The notes: generated from the sequence alone by a model not told the origin. DNA of 64,000 nucleotides from Pseudonocardia sp. MH-G8 (GCF_002262885.1 NZ_NKYF01000013.1:62001-126000); one strand, 5' to 3'. Counted from the stretch's first letter, positions 31,394 through 40,238 are shown. Numbers and translations are program-made.

Positions 31394-32389
31394 TCAGAGG
31401 GCGATCACGGTCTTGCCGATGGTTCCGCCGGTCTCGACGAGCGCGTGCGCCGTCCTCATGGTCTCGGCGGTCAGGCCCGCGAGCGTGGTCGTGACGATCG
31501 GACGCAGGCGGCCCGCGGCCACGTCGTCCGCCGACTCGGCGAGGATCCGGCCCTGGCTGGCGGCGTCGCCGCCGGCGGTGATCTTGCTGAACACCATCTC
31601 GCTGTGCAGCGACAACGACTTCCCGACGAACGCGTCCAGGTCCAACGGGCCGGGGGCGTCGATGAAGGCCAGGTGGCCGAAGGGCCGCAGCACCTCGACG
31701 ATCGAGGCCAGGTTGGCGCTGGTGCCCGCGGTGGAGAACACCAGATCGACCGTGTCGATCCCGGCTCCGCGCAGCTGCGTGGCCAGGTCGGCGTGGTGAT
31801 CGACGACCAGGTCGGCCCCCATCGCAGTGGCCCACTCCCGCGACTCGGGTCGCGAGGCGGTGCTGACCACGAATGCCGACGTTCGCGCCTTCAGCAGCTG
31901 CGTGGCCGTCGAGCCCACCCCACCGGCCCCGCCGATGACCAGAACGGTTTCGACGCCGGCAGGCACGGTGTCCTGGTCGCGGAAGAGTGCTTCCCAGGCG
32001 GTGAGGATGCCGATGGGCAAGGACGCGGCGTCGGCGAACGCGAGCTCGTCGGCGATCTTGGCGACGACCTGGTGGTCGACGGCAACGCGCTCGGCCCAGA
32101 TCCCGTCGCGGGTGATGTCCCCGGTGCCCATCACCCGGTCCCCGACCGCGAACCCGGTGGCCGCGGGCCCGATCGCGACGACGACTCCCGCGAACTCCCA
32201 ACCGAGGATGACCCGGCCGCCGGGTTCGGCGCTGCGCGACTTCCGGATCGCGGCTTCGCCCGGGTTGATGCCGATCGCGCGTACCTCGACCAGCAGGTCA
32301 CCGTCGCGCAGCCGTGGTTCGGCGACCTCGATCAGGTCGATGGCGAAGGCGTCGAGCGCGTGCGCCTTCTCGTAGGCGAGTGCTTTCAT
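31394..32389 (-). CDS. MDR-family zinc-independent dehydrogenase/quinone reductase
   Basis: A 331-aa medium-chain reductase. GroES-like N-terminal domain (LLVEVRAIGINPGEAAIRKS, ILGWEFAGVVVAIGPAA) and Rossmann motif VLVIGGAGGVGST near residue 150. No zinc-binding cysteines are seen, so it is of the NADPH:quinone-reductase or zinc-type ADH-like class. It follows the NADP-binding reductase by 9 bp and lies in a unit under a TetR divergent promoter, possibly a redox-stress set. Confidence 0.88.
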   Translation of the reverse strand: MKALAYEKAHALDAFAIDLIEVAEPRLRDGDLLVEVRAIGINPGEAAIRKSRSAEPGGRVILGWEFAGVVVAIGPAATGFAVGDRVMGTGDITRDGIWAERVAVDHQVVAKIADELAFADAASLPIGILTAWEALFRDQDTVPAGVETVLVIGGAGGVGSTATQLLKARTSAFVVSTASRPESREWATAMGADLVVDHHADLATQLRGAGIDTVDLVFSTAGTSANLASIVEVLRPFGHLAFIDAPGPLDLDAFVGKSLSLHSEMVFSKITAGGDAASQGRILAESADDVAAGRLRPIVTTTLAGLTAETMRTAHALVETGGTIGKTVIAL

Positions 32390-32398
32390 GATGCTGGC

Positions 32399-32992
32399 TC
32401 AGTCCTGCTTCAGGGCGTGCAGGCCCGAGAGCGGTCCACCGATCTGCATCAGCCGGCCGCCCTCGCGCAGCGACCCGGCGTCGACCGCCGCGAAGCCGAG
32501 ACTGTCGGCGACGTCGTGGAAGGTGGCTTTGGTGGCGGCGTCGTCGCCGGCGTAGAACAGCAGCTGCCGTCCCTCCGGGTGCCGGGGGTCGGGGGCGATG
32601 TACTGGGCGTAGAGGGTGTTGAAGGCCTTGACCACGTGCGCGCCCGGTGCCCTGCTCGCCACGAACTCACTCGGCGTCTCCGCCCCGGGGTCGGCGGTGA
32701 CCGGCGGCGTCGGAAATCGGTTGGTCGTGTCCACCAGGATTCGGCCGCCCCACGGCGGCAGCCCGGCCAGCGCGTCGCCGACCTGCGGCCACATCACGGT
32801 GAGGAACACCATGTCGGCGGCAGCAGCCTCCTCGACCGTGGCCGCGCTCGCCAGCGGGCCCAGCTGCGTCATGACGTCGCGCAGCGTGTCCGGGCCGCGA
32901 CTGTTGCTCAAGGTCACCTTGTGGCCTGCCGCCACGAGATGACCGGCGATGGCCTGTGCGACCACCCCGGCCCCGATGGTCCCGAAGTTCAC
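32399..32992 (-). CDS. NADP-binding oxidoreductase (F420H2:NADP reductase-like)
   Basis: A 197-aa Rossmann protein of the NADPH-dependent F420 reductase-like (NAD-binding, ProC/F420 oxidoreductase) superfamily. The nucleotide motif is at the very N-terminus (NFGTIGAGVVAQAIAGHLVA), followed by HKVTLSNSRGPDTLRDVM and VVKAFNTLYAQYIA. The GTG at 32992 has AGGGGAG five bases upstream. It is divergent from a TetR gene, with two operators between, and heads a three-gene reductase unit. Confidence 0.86.
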   Translation of the reverse strand: MNFGTIGAGVVAQAIAGHLVAAGHKVTLSNSRGPDTLRDVMTQLGPLASAATVEEAAAADMVFLTVMWPQVGDALAGLPPWGGRILVDTTNRFPTPPVTADPGAETPSEFVASRAPGAHVVKAFNTLYAQYIAPDPRHPEGRQLLFYAGDDAATKATFHDVADSLGFAAVDAGSLREGGRLMQIGGPLSGLHALKQD

Positions 32993-33010
32993 GACGGCTC
33001 CCCTCGATCT

Positions 33011-33111
33011 TTGATGACGCTCGACATCAATAGCGAGGCTGCCGCCGCTGCCGTCCGCTGTCAAGCGCGCCGTCGCCGAGGGCGTCCGATTTGATGGTGA
33101 GCATCATCGAA
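33011..33111. promoter_or_regulatory. Two TetR operators in divergent promoter
   Basis: TTGATG-ACGCTCGA-CATCAA (33011-33030) and TTGATG-GTGAGCAT-CATCGAA (33091-33111) share half-sites in the 173-bp gap between the reductase gene (start 32992) and the TetR gene (start 33166). Confidence 0.7.
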
Positions 33112-33165
33112 ACTGGCTAGACTTCGCCTGCACAAGGCAGGTGCCAGCACGGGAAGGTGATCGCT

Positions 33166-33777
33166 GTGCCCCGCATCACACAAGAGCAGAAGCGGCTCAA
33201 CCGCGAGAAGATCGTCACCGCAGCAGGCGAGGGATTTCGGCTGCGCGGCATCGACGGCGTCGGCATCGAACAGCTGATGAACTCGGCCGGCATGACCCAC
33301 GGCGGCTTCTACAACCACTTCGCCTCCAAGGACGCCCTCGCCCTCGAAGTCCTCCACCAGGGCTTCACCGACTCGCTGGCTGCGCTCGCCGCCACGCGCG
33401 AAGCGCACCCCGACTCGGCCCGCGCAGCCCTGCACGAGATGGTCGACCGCTACGTCAACGCCGAGCATCGCGACCACCCCGAGGCCGGTTGCGCCTCGGC
33501 CGCCCTCGTCTCCGACGCCGGCCGCCACGGAGCCGCCGCCCAAGCCGAGTACCGCCGGGGACTCGACGGCTACTTCGAAGCCATCGCCGACATGATCACC
33601 GAATGCGCCCGCGAGTCGGGCACCGAGCTCGCTGCCGCCGAAGCCCGGGACCAGGCGGTGGCGCTGTTCAGCCAGATGGTCGGCGCGCTGCTCCTCTCCC
33701 GCGCCATCACCGACGCCGCCCCGGAGCTGTCGGACGAGGTTCTGGCGGCCAACCGGAGACGGCTCAAGGCCGTGTGA
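33166..33777 (+). CDS. TetR-family transcriptional regulator
   Basis: A 203-aa repressor. Helix-turn-helix NREKIVTAAGEGFRLRGIDG, IEQLMNSAGMTHGGFYNHF, then FASKDALALEVLHQGF; the ligand domain has HPEAGCASAALVSDAGRHG, typical of TetR proteins for electrophilic or redox-active compounds. The GTG at 33166 is chosen over 33157 because GGAAGG is better spaced. It probably represses the divergent three reductase genes and itself through the paired TTGATG sites. Confidence 0.9.
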   Translation: MPRITQEQKRLNREKIVTAAGEGFRLRGIDGVGIEQLMNSAGMTHGGFYNHFASKDALALEVLHQGFTDSLAALAATREAHPDSARAALHEMVDRYVNAEHRDHPEAGCASAALVSDAGRHGAAAQAEYRRGLDGYFEAIADMITECARESGTELAAAEARDQAVALFSQMVGALLLSRAITDAAPELSDEVLAANRRRLKAV

Positions 33778-33921
33778 CAGGCGACATGTCAGGAAAGTGG
33801 CTCAGCCATCCGGCCTTCCCCCTCGCCTGGTCCGCGACATGGAGGACGTGCGGGGTTCGCTGGCTGCGTGGGCGGTCCCTCTCCGTCGTCGTGGCGCTGG
33901 TGGCCCGGGGAGGTTGACCAT

Positions 33922-34821
33922 GTGCGGATGACCTCCTCCCCCCGTCCCCGGCACGTCGGTGGCAGACCGGATCCGATAGGCGGGACCACCGCGCTCGGCG
34001 GAGAATGCGCTTCCGCCCGCGGGTACCTGCTGGACAACGCGCGCGCCGAGGCGGGCGAGCGATTCGTTCGGCTGGCCGAACTGTTCGACGGGGTGACGCG
34101 CGGACACTTCGATCGGCTGGGGCTCGGTGCCGGCTCACGCTGCTGGGTAGTGGGGGCCGGTGGCCCCGGTATCCCGGAGGCGCTCGTGGCGGCCGTCGGT
34201 CCGACCGGGCACGTGCTGGCCACGGACATCGACCCGTCGTGGCTGAAGGCAGGCGATCGGTACGAGGTGCGCCGGCACGACGTCGCCGCTGACCCGCCCC
34301 CGGAACCGGGGACGTTCGATCTGGTGCACGCCCGGCTCGTGCTGGTCCACGTACCCGACCGGGCTCGGGCGTTGGCCACAATGGCGGCAGCGCTACGGCC
34401 GGGCGGCTGGCTGCTGGTCGAGGACGCCGATACCGCTCTGCAGCCACTGGCATGCCTGGACGAAAGCGGCCCTGCGCAGCGGCGGGCCAACCGGCTGCGC
34501 GACGCGGTCCGGGAGCTGCTGGCGCGCCGCGGCGCAGACCTGCGCTACGGCCGAACACTGCCGCGGGCAATGCGTGAGGCCGGCTTGGTAGATGTCGCCG
34601 CGGGGGGCTCTTTCCCGGTCGGTGGGCTGGTCTGCGACCGGCTGGAGGCGGCGACCATCCGGCACGTGCGCGGCGAGCTGCTCGCAGCCGGCCTGGCCGA
34701 GGACACCGAGATCGACGCGCACCTGGCCGCGATCCACGCGGGCGAACTCGACCTGACACTCGCACCGCTGATCTCGGCCTGGGGACGCCGTCCAGCCGAG
34801 CACCCGCCGGCGCTCGGTTAG
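33922..34821 (+). CDS. SAM-dependent methyltransferase
   Basis: A 299-aa class I methyltransferase. Motif I reads SRCWVVGAGGPGIPEALVAA, followed by VLATDIDPSWL, then FDLVHARLVLVHVPDRARAL (post-I/motif III region) and LRPGGWLLVEDADT. The substrate cannot be assigned. Start is either GTG 33922 (GGGAGG eight bases upstream) or ATG 33928. It is the only gene between two TetR genes on this strand. Confidence 0.84.
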   Translation: MRMTSSPRPRHVGGRPDPIGGTTALGGECASARGYLLDNARAEAGERFVRLAELFDGVTRGHFDRLGLGAGSRCWVVGAGGPGIPEALVAAVGPTGHVLATDIDPSWLKAGDRYEVRRHDVAADPPPEPGTFDLVHARLVLVHVPDRARALATMAAALRPGGWLLVEDADTALQPLACLDESGPAQRRANRLRDAVRELLARRGADLRYGRTLPRAMREAGLVDVAAGGSFPVGGLVCDRLEAATIRHVRGELLAAGLAEDTEIDAHLAAIHAGELDLTLAPLISAWGRRPAEHPPALG

Positions 34822-34951
34822 GTGCGGATCCCGGCGTTGTCCGACCTTCCCACAGCGCTGTCAGTCGAGAAGATCCTCGGGCCGCAGGAGTAGCCCTCAC
34901 TCCTTGGAGAGCGCCGGGTACATCCGCGGCGACCCAGGCGCGGCACGGTCG

Positions 34952-35575
34952 TCATCCCCCGGGAGCGCGATCCGGTGACGGTCGACGCCGATCAGCGCCG
35001 TGCAGGGCCGGGTCCCGCGGCTGGTGCAGGGCGACGCGCAGGATCTCGGCCAGCTCAGCGGTGCGTGGTTCGACCCCGGTGACGAGGGACTGCAGGATGT
35101 AGCCGTCGACCGCGGCTGCGCCGGCGCGCACCCGTGTCGGATCTGCGGTGTGGCGGCCGATGAGGGTGTGCAGGACGTCGAGCCAGTAGTGCACGGCCGG
35201 TCTCAGCGAGGGCCGCCGGGTCGCCAGCACGTAGAGCTCGTAGCCGACGATGACGCGGTCACGATGTTGATGTACGAACCGCACGAGTTCCTCCGCCAGC
35301 CAGGCGACATCGCTGTCCCCTGCGGGGGTGGGCAAAGCTTCCACGAGTTGCTCGGTGTCGGCGCGCAGGGCGGCGGTGAGCAGGTCGTCGAGGCTGGTGA
35401 AGTAGTAGGTCGCGGCGCTCTTGGGGACGCCGGCTTCGGCGGCGACGCCGCGGTGGGTGAGACCGGCGACGCCGTCTCGGGCGATCACCCGCACCGCGGC
35501 GTCGATCAGCTGGGTGCGGCGCCGGGCTCCACGACGGCGGCGACCGTCGGTCTCCTGATCGGTGTCGCGGGTCAT
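34952..35575 (-). CDS. TetR-family transcriptional regulator
   Basis: A 207-aa repressor. HTH RRTQLIDAAVRVIARDGVAG, RGVAAEAGVPKSAATYYF; ligand domain with YELYVLATRRPSLRPAVHYW. ATG at 35575 overlaps the stop of the second SMR gene (ATGA). It is the third gene of an SMR-SMR-TetR operon, so it most likely represses its own operon and senses the exported cation. Confidence 0.88.
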   Translation of the reverse strand: MTRDTDQETDGRRRRGARRRTQLIDAAVRVIARDGVAGLTHRGVAAEAGVPKSAATYYFTSLDDLLTAALRADTEQLVEALPTPAGDSDVAWLAEELVRFVHQHRDRVIVGYELYVLATRRPSLRPAVHYWLDVLHTLIGRHTADPTRVRAGAAAVDGYILQSLVTGVEPRTAELAEILRVALHQPRDPALHGADRRRPSPDRAPGG

Positions 35576-35901
35576 GCATTACCACCACCGGCGTTGAGGA
35601 AGGCCACGCCGATGAGGACAAGACCGAGACCGATGCCCTGGCGTCGGGTCAGGCGGTCGCCGAAGACCAGGATGCCACCCAGGGCCGCGAACGCGATTCC
35701 CGCGCCGGTCCACACCGCATAGCCGACCGCGAGTGACACGCCACCGGCGATCGCCCGGCCCACCAGCACGACCGAGCCCTCGATCCCGGCGAATGCCAGC
35801 ACCGTCGCCAGCGGACGACGCAGCCCGCGCGAGGCGCGCAACGCCCCGAGCCCGATCGCTTCGGCGACCACCGCGGCAACCAACCACCACGTGCTGGTCA
35901 T
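35572..35901 (-). CDS. SMR-family efflux subunit
   Basis: A 109-aa, four-helix small multidrug resistance protein. The essential Glu is in AAVVAEAIGLGALRAS (about residue 14), followed by GYAVWTGAGIAFAALGGILV (the conserved G..W in the dimer helix) and a last helix GLGLVLIGVAFLN. SMR proteins exchange drug cations or guanidinium for protons as dimers. Overlaps both neighbours by ATGA and probably pairs with the other SMR protein as a heterodimer. Confidence 0.88.
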   Translation of the reverse strand: MTSTWWLVAAVVAEAIGLGALRASRGLRRPLATVLAFAGIEGSVVLVGRAIAGGVSLAVGYAVWTGAGIAFAALGGILVFGDRLTRRQGIGLGLVLIGVAFLNAGGGNA

Positions 35902-36266
35902 CGCGGGCTCGCCCCCTGTGGTCGCTTGCGCGGGGGGACCTGCAGCGCAAGCAGCCCGGCCAGAAGTATCAGTACGCCGACCAACTGCAGCCAGGAGATC
36001 GGTTCGTCGAACACCCAGGCGCTCAGCCCTGTCGCGGCCAGCAGCCCGGTAGCGGTCAACATGCCGTAGGCCACGCCCAGGCCGATACCACGTTCGAGGA
36101 CCCGGGAGAACAACACGATGGCGATCGCGTAGCCGATGAAGACCCCGAGCGCCGGCAGGGGCCGGGTCAAGCCCTCCGACAGGCGCAGCGAGGCCGTGCC
36201 CGCCACTTCCGCAGCAATCGCACCCACCAGCAGCACCCACCACGGCACCGGGAAACCTGGACTCAT
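35898..36266 (-). CDS. SMR-family efflux subunit
   Basis: A 122-aa SMR protein: WWVLLVGAIAAEVAGTASLR with the essential Glu, then GYAIAIVLFSRVLERGIGLGVAYG (helix 2-3), and ISWLQLVGVLILLAGLLALQ. Longer at both ends than its partner, with a basic C-terminal tail (PPRKRPQGASPR). The start is ATG 36266; an ATG three codons upstream is possible. First gene of the SMR-SMR-TetR operon. Confidence 0.87.
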   Translation of the reverse strand: MSPGFPVPWWVLLVGAIAAEVAGTASLRLSEGLTRPLPALGVFIGYAIAIVLFSRVLERGIGLGVAYGMLTATGLLAATGLSAWVFDEPISWLQLVGVLILLAGLLALQVPPRKRPQGASPR

Positions 36267-36317
36267 GTCCCACATGTTAGGTGGCGGGGACGCCCACACC
36301 CGGCGCGCAGCTACGGA

Positions 36318-36581
36318 TCACCGACTCCGCCGGCACCTGCGCATCACGGGGTTCCTCACCACCACCGCGACGGAGATGACATCCAGGACTTCTCCGCAGG
36401 CGCACGTCCACCAGCCGGCCGGTACGCGGGCGAGGACTCCCTCGTGGTCACCGACACCAGCCTGGCACGTCCGTGCCGTGCCGTGGCCGGCGTCGACGCC
36501 CCACTGCGATCGCCACGAGATCGCGATCGCGCTCCCGACCGGGACACCAACCGCCGCCTGCTCGATTGACAACGGCGTCAC
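36318..36581 (-). CDS. Hypothetical small CxC-containing protein (uncertain)
   Basis: An 87-aa frame (SIEQAAVGVPVGSAIAISWR..GWWTCACGEVLDVISVAVVV) with a CxC motif and about 84% G/C third positions, lower than neighbouring genes but above random for this region. No family is recognised and no good ribosome site is visible. It may be a real small protein or a degraded gene in a region that also holds a cold-shock remnant. Confidence 0.3.
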   Translation of the reverse strand: MTPLSIEQAAVGVPVGSAIAISWRSQWGVDAGHGTARTCQAGVGDHEGVLARVPAGWWTCACGEVLDVISVAVVVRNPVMRRCRRSR

Positions 36582-36738
36582 CGGTAACGCTGAGCTGCTC
36601 GCCTGGTTCGTAGACCCCGCTGCGGGTCCTCGACTGGGCTCGCAGGTGAGAATTGTCGACGGCGCGCCCGGGTCGCGACGTGGTCCACTTCACGATTCGG
36701 GGACCGTCCGGAGCAGGTTCATCTCACCCGAACAGGCG

Positions 36739-36930
36739 ATGCGGTCCGGATGTGAGACGCAGCGCGGCCCGCAGGATGGCGACCGCGGCTTCGGTTTCAT
36801 AACCCCGGACGCAGGCGGCGACGATCTCTTCGTCCACGTGTCCGTGATCATGGGGTCGGAGCCGCTGCAGAAGGGTGACCGGGTCCGGTACGCGGTGCGT
36901 CAGAGCGACCGGGGCCCGCAGGCCGACCGG
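36739..36930 (+). pseudogene. Cold-shock domain remnant
   Basis: Reads GDRGFGFITPDAGGDDLFVH, then SEPLQKGDRVRYAVRQSDRGPQ: the RNP1 (KGFGFI-type) and RNP2 (DLFVH) halves and C-terminal strands of a CspA-like protein. The first strand (GTVKWFN) is absent, replaced by unrelated sequence, and the frame runs on to 37209 without a proper end. Csp proteins are ~67-aa RNA chaperones; this copy is most likely broken. Confidence 0.6.
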
Positions 36931-37216
36931 CGTCGAACGCCTCTGAAGAGGCGGCCCCACCGCGAGGCGCGAGGAGTCCGCCGACAGCCGCGCCGTGCCG
37001 GGTGCCGAGATGGCGCTCGTCGCGCGACAGATCATCGACCTCGACGGAGCGCCCGGGCACAGGCGCGCAGCACAACACGCCCACCTCGCCGTGGCCCGCT
37101 CCACGCTGCTCGACCTGGATCACGGCCGCCGACCGCAACGGCCGCTCCTCCGACTACGAGCGGTTCACCGCCCGTGCCAGGACGCTGTCCGGGAAGCTGC
37201 GCGGCCTGAGCCCCGG
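36931..37216. other. Non-coding or decayed sequence
   Basis: The continuation of the cold-shock frame is arginine/proline-rich and not gene-like. A second plus-strand frame ends ..SSDYERFTARARTLSGKLRG and stops at a CTAG shared with the minus-strand gene at 37217; it might be another gene remnant. No intact gene is supported. Confidence 0.35.
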
Positions 37217-38782
37217 CTAGGCGGTCGTCGCCGCGGTGGTTGCCGCCACCACGGCGTCGAGCTGTCCCAACAGGCTGGCGTTCATCCCCTGATAGTCGGC
37301 CGCGTGCTCGTCGTCGATCTTTTGTGCGACCGCCTCGAGAGCCTTTTCCGTCTGTTCGACGGCGACGTCGCGCTCGGCCGCGGCGGCGTCCCGGGCATCA
37401 CCTCTGGCGGTGTCCATCCGCGCATAGACCTCCTCCTGGAGCTCCAGGCTCTCCACCACGTCACCGACCTCCGCCGAGAGGAACTCTGGTACCTCGACCT
37501 CGTCGAGGTACTCCTTCGTCTTCGCGAACGACGTGGTGTAGGACTTGCTCTCCTGGTACTCGGCGTAGTCGATGGGTTTGGTAGCGACCTCGAAGAGCTT
37601 GGTCATGAACCCACCCGCACCCACGACGCGGCTGAACGTTGTGTTGCGGTCGAAATCGGCCGGGTTGTCGTAGAGCGTCATCGTCACCTCGGCGTCGTGC
37701 AGCGCGCCGTCGATCGCCGTGGTCGCCTCGGCGCCGATCCCGGCGTGCTCGAGCTCGGTGCGCGCGTCGGACAGCATGACCCTGAGGAGGTCGGCCTTCC
37801 CCGCGAAGTGCTCATCGGAAGTGGCATTCGGCAGTAGCGACTTGGCGATCGCCATACGCGCGCCGATGTACGCCAGGAACCTCTGGTCGGCCTCACCGGC
37901 GCCGCGTTCGCTGGTTCTCAGCGCTTCGGTGAGCTGGTCGAGGGCCACGGTGGTCAGGTCGTGGCTCTTCACGAAGCCCGGCAGGTACACGATGTAGCTG
38001 TAGGGGCGGACGATCTGGGCGTTCTGGGCGTTGAGGCTGTCCACGCAGCCCTTGTAGAAATCAGTCGTGTCCTCGGTGGGCGCGAACTTCGCGAAGCTGA
38101 CCAGACACTCCTCCGCCATGCTCTTGTACTTCTTCACCTCCGTGAGGTGTCGCGCGGCGTGCCCGGCGTAGAGATCGTGCGTGCCCCTGATCTTCTCGAC
38201 CGAGGTGATGTACTCGGTCGCCGCGGCGCTGAGACCTTCGAGCACCTTCCGGTTCGCCGGATTGAGGATCTCGTTGCGCTCCGCGTCGGCACTGTCGCTG
38301 GAGGAGAGGTAGTCGCCGTCGACGAGTTCGATGAATCTGTCCTGGATGGCGCCCGCGGTGGCGTAGTAGAAAATGCCCTGGAGATAGTACAGGTTCTCAC
38401 TGAGGTCATCGTCCGCACTGGTGACCCCCGGAATCGCCTCGGTGCTCGCCTCGAGGTCGTGAACGAACCGCGCTCCCTCGCGGAGAGTGGCGTCCCTCAG
38501 GCGCGCCTTCTGGTAGTCCTCACTCATGGAGGCGAGGAGCTTCTCCGGGAGTTCCGGCGGGTGCGCAGTCGCCTCGACCAGCTCCAGGTCCCTCTTATCC
38601 CGCAAGCTCGTGACGTACCCGTCGGCGGTTTCCCTGAAGTCCGCCGCAGCGGAGTCGAGCGATACCTTCTGCCACAACAATCCGCCGATCAGCACGACGA
38701 CCAGGCAGCCGACCCCCGCAACCAGCGCTATCCTCCGCCTCGATCGGGAGGGTTTCTCGGTGCCGTAGTTCGCCGCATTCAC
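37217..38782 (-). CDS. Membrane-anchored protein of 521 aa, unknown
   Basis: A 521-aa protein with a basic start (KPSRSRRR), a single helix at about residues 18-40 (IALVAGVGCLVVVLIGGLLW) and a long helix-rich outside (or inside) part. Many heptad-like stretches (GDARDAAAAERDVAVEQTEK) suggest coiled coils; cysteines occur at EECLVSF and YKGCVDSL. No domain is recognised. The codon third positions are less GC-biased than in neighbours, suggesting acquisition or low expression. GTG start at 38782. No conserved partner is adjacent. Confidence 0.78.
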   Translation of the reverse strand: MNAANYGTEKPSRSRRRIALVAGVGCLVVVLIGGLLWQKVSLDSAAADFRETADGYVTSLRDKRDLELVEATAHPPELPEKLLASMSEDYQKARLRDATLREGARFVHDLEASTEAIPGVTSADDDLSENLYYLQGIFYYATAGAIQDRFIELVDGDYLSSSDSADAERNEILNPANRKVLEGLSAAATEYITSVEKIRGTHDLYAGHAARHLTEVKKYKSMAEECLVSFAKFAPTEDTTDFYKGCVDSLNAQNAQIVRPYSYIVYLPGFVKSHDLTTVALDQLTEALRTSERGAGEADQRFLAYIGARMAIAKSLLPNATSDEHFAGKADLLRVMLSDARTELEHAGIGAEATTAIDGALHDAEVTMTLYDNPADFDRNTTFSRVVGAGGFMTKLFEVATKPIDYAEYQESKSYTTSFAKTKEYLDEVEVPEFLSAEVGDVVESLELQEEVYARMDTARGDARDAAAAERDVAVEQTEKALEAVAQKIDDEHAADYQGMNASLLGQLDAVVAATTAATTA

Positions 38783-39112
38783 ACCCCGATTTTACCTGGC
38801 CCCGATGAACGGGATCATGCCCCGGGGTCCGGGTCGATCTACCGAGGTGAACTGTTAGCGACGTGCAACGAGACACGGCGTGTCGGGGAGCATGGCGGAC
38901 CCGGGCGCCGATGCGGCGGGCAACTTCGCGGATTTCGTCCTGACCATAGGAGGTGCGCACCCCGGAGATCGACATCCACGCGGGGCGCGCGGGGTCGCAG
39001 CGTTCGGCAGCATGCACTTCGCGATCACCTCGATGACCGATGCCGACCACCGCAAGCAGTTCTTCGCACCCGTCATCGACGACGTCGAGCGCATCCTTGC
39101 GGTGCGCGCCGT
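38783..39112. other. 330-bp gap with a possible gene remnant
   Basis: On the plus strand, a frame opening at 38880 reads GSMHFAITSMTDADHRKQFF and VIDDVERILAVRAVYLAVRD with gene-like third positions from about 39000 on, then runs into the end of the LacI gene on the other strand. It looks like the tail of a lost gene rather than an intact one. Nothing else was recognised. Confidence 0.3.
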
Positions 39113-40177
39113 CTACCTGGCCGTGCGCGACACGTCCCGGACCTCGGCCCCGACCACACCGTCCGGCTGACGACCCGGTCCGGGGGCGGTGGTGGCGCGG
39201 ACGACCAGTCGGGGCGCGACGATCAGCTCCCGCTCGGTGACCGGCGTCCCGTCCAGCCGGTCCACGGCACGCGTGACGGCGAGCGTGGTGATCTGCTCGG
39301 TGTCCTGGGCGATTGTCGTCAGGTTGACGTGCGACAGGCGGGCGAGCCGGCTGTCGTCGTAGCCGACCACGCTGACGTCCCCGGGCACGGCCAGGCCGGC
39401 GCGCTGCAGCACGTCCAGCACGCCGAGGGCGCAGCGGTCGTTGAACACGGTAACGGCGCTGGGCCGTGGATCGAGGTCGAGCAGGGCGCGGGCGGCCGCG
39501 GCACCGTCCTCCTCGGCGAGCCCGCCGGGCAGGAGCCGGATCTCGGCATCGAGGCCGTGGCGGAGCATGGCGTCGCGGTAACCGCGACGGCGGTCGGCAG
39601 CGCCCGGGGCCCGCCCACCGTCGACGTGGGTGATCCGGCGGTGGCCGAGCGCGACGAGGTGGTCCACGGCCTGGTGCAGCCCCAGACCGTCGGCGGTGCG
39701 CACGACGTCGAGGGCGCGGTGGCGTGCCGCCCGGGCCACGACCACGACGGGCAGGCGGCCTGCGAGCTCGGCGAGCTGCGCGGTGGGCGCGTGCGGGCCG
39801 AGCAGGACGAGCGCCTCGCAGCGGTCCTGCATCAGGCTCGCCACGGCGCGCCCCTCGTCGCGCTGCGGGGTGACCGCGCTCAGCGCGAGCTCATAGCCGG
39901 CGCGGTCGGCCGCGGTGTAGAGGCCGGTGACGAGGTCGCCGTGGAAGGCGTGGTGGACGCCGAACGCGACGCCGAGCAGCCGGCTGCGGCTGCGGCGCAG
40001 CAACCGGGCGCGGGTGTCGGGGCGGTAGCCCAGCTCGTCGGCGGCCTGCAGCACCCGCTGCCGGGACGCCGCGCTCGCACCCGGGGCACCGCGGATCACG
40101 ATCGAGACCAGTGCGACGGACACCCCCGCACGGGCGGCGACGTCGGCGAGGGTGGGCCGCCGGGCGCGCTCTGTCAC
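39113..40177 (-). CDS. LacI-family transcriptional regulator
   Basis: A 354-aa repressor. The N-terminal LacI helix-turn-helix is complete (TLADVAARAGVSVALVSIVI; RQRVLQAADELGYRPDTRAR), followed by the periplasmic-binding-like sensor (LGVAFGVHHAFHGDLVTGLY; VSVVGYDDSRLARLSHVNLT). It is divergent from a Gfo/Idh/MocA dehydrogenase and sugar-isomerase pair; two perfect palindromes in the 77-bp gap are its obvious operators. A sugar or sugar acid is the likely inducer. Confidence 0.92.
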   Translation of the reverse strand: MTERARRPTLADVAARAGVSVALVSIVIRGAPGASAASRQRVLQAADELGYRPDTRARLLRRSRSRLLGVAFGVHHAFHGDLVTGLYTAADRAGYELALSAVTPQRDEGRAVASLMQDRCEALVLLGPHAPTAQLAELAGRLPVVVVARAARHRALDVVRTADGLGLHQAVDHLVALGHRRITHVDGGRAPGAADRRRGYRDAMLRHGLDAEIRLLPGGLAEEDGAAAARALLDLDPRPSAVTVFNDRCALGVLDVLQRAGLAVPGDVSVVGYDDSRLARLSHVNLTTIAQDTEQITTLAVTRAVDRLDGTPVTERELIVAPRLVVRATTAPGPGRQPDGVVGAEVRDVSRTAR

Positions 40178-40200
40178 GTCCGCACCCTACCGATCTATGC

Positions 40201-40238
40201 CTAGAACGTTCTAGACTTGTCCATCTAGAACGTTCTAG
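40201..40238. promoter_or_regulatory. Twin LacI operators
   Basis: CTAGAACGTTCTAG occurs twice, at 40201-40214 and 40225-40238, each a perfect 14-bp palindrome with centres 24 bp apart, between the LacI start (40177) and the Gfo/Idh/MocA start (40255). Confidence 0.88.

Noticed and set aside
30811..33094. Plus-strand open frames opposite the reductase genes
   Set aside because: Low-complexity Arg/Ser/Pro translations antisense to three genes with clear family blocks.
38880..39170. Possible plus-strand gene between the 521-aa gene and LacI
   Set aside because: Second half has coding-like third positions, but it overlaps the LacI end and no family fits; kept only as a possible remnant.
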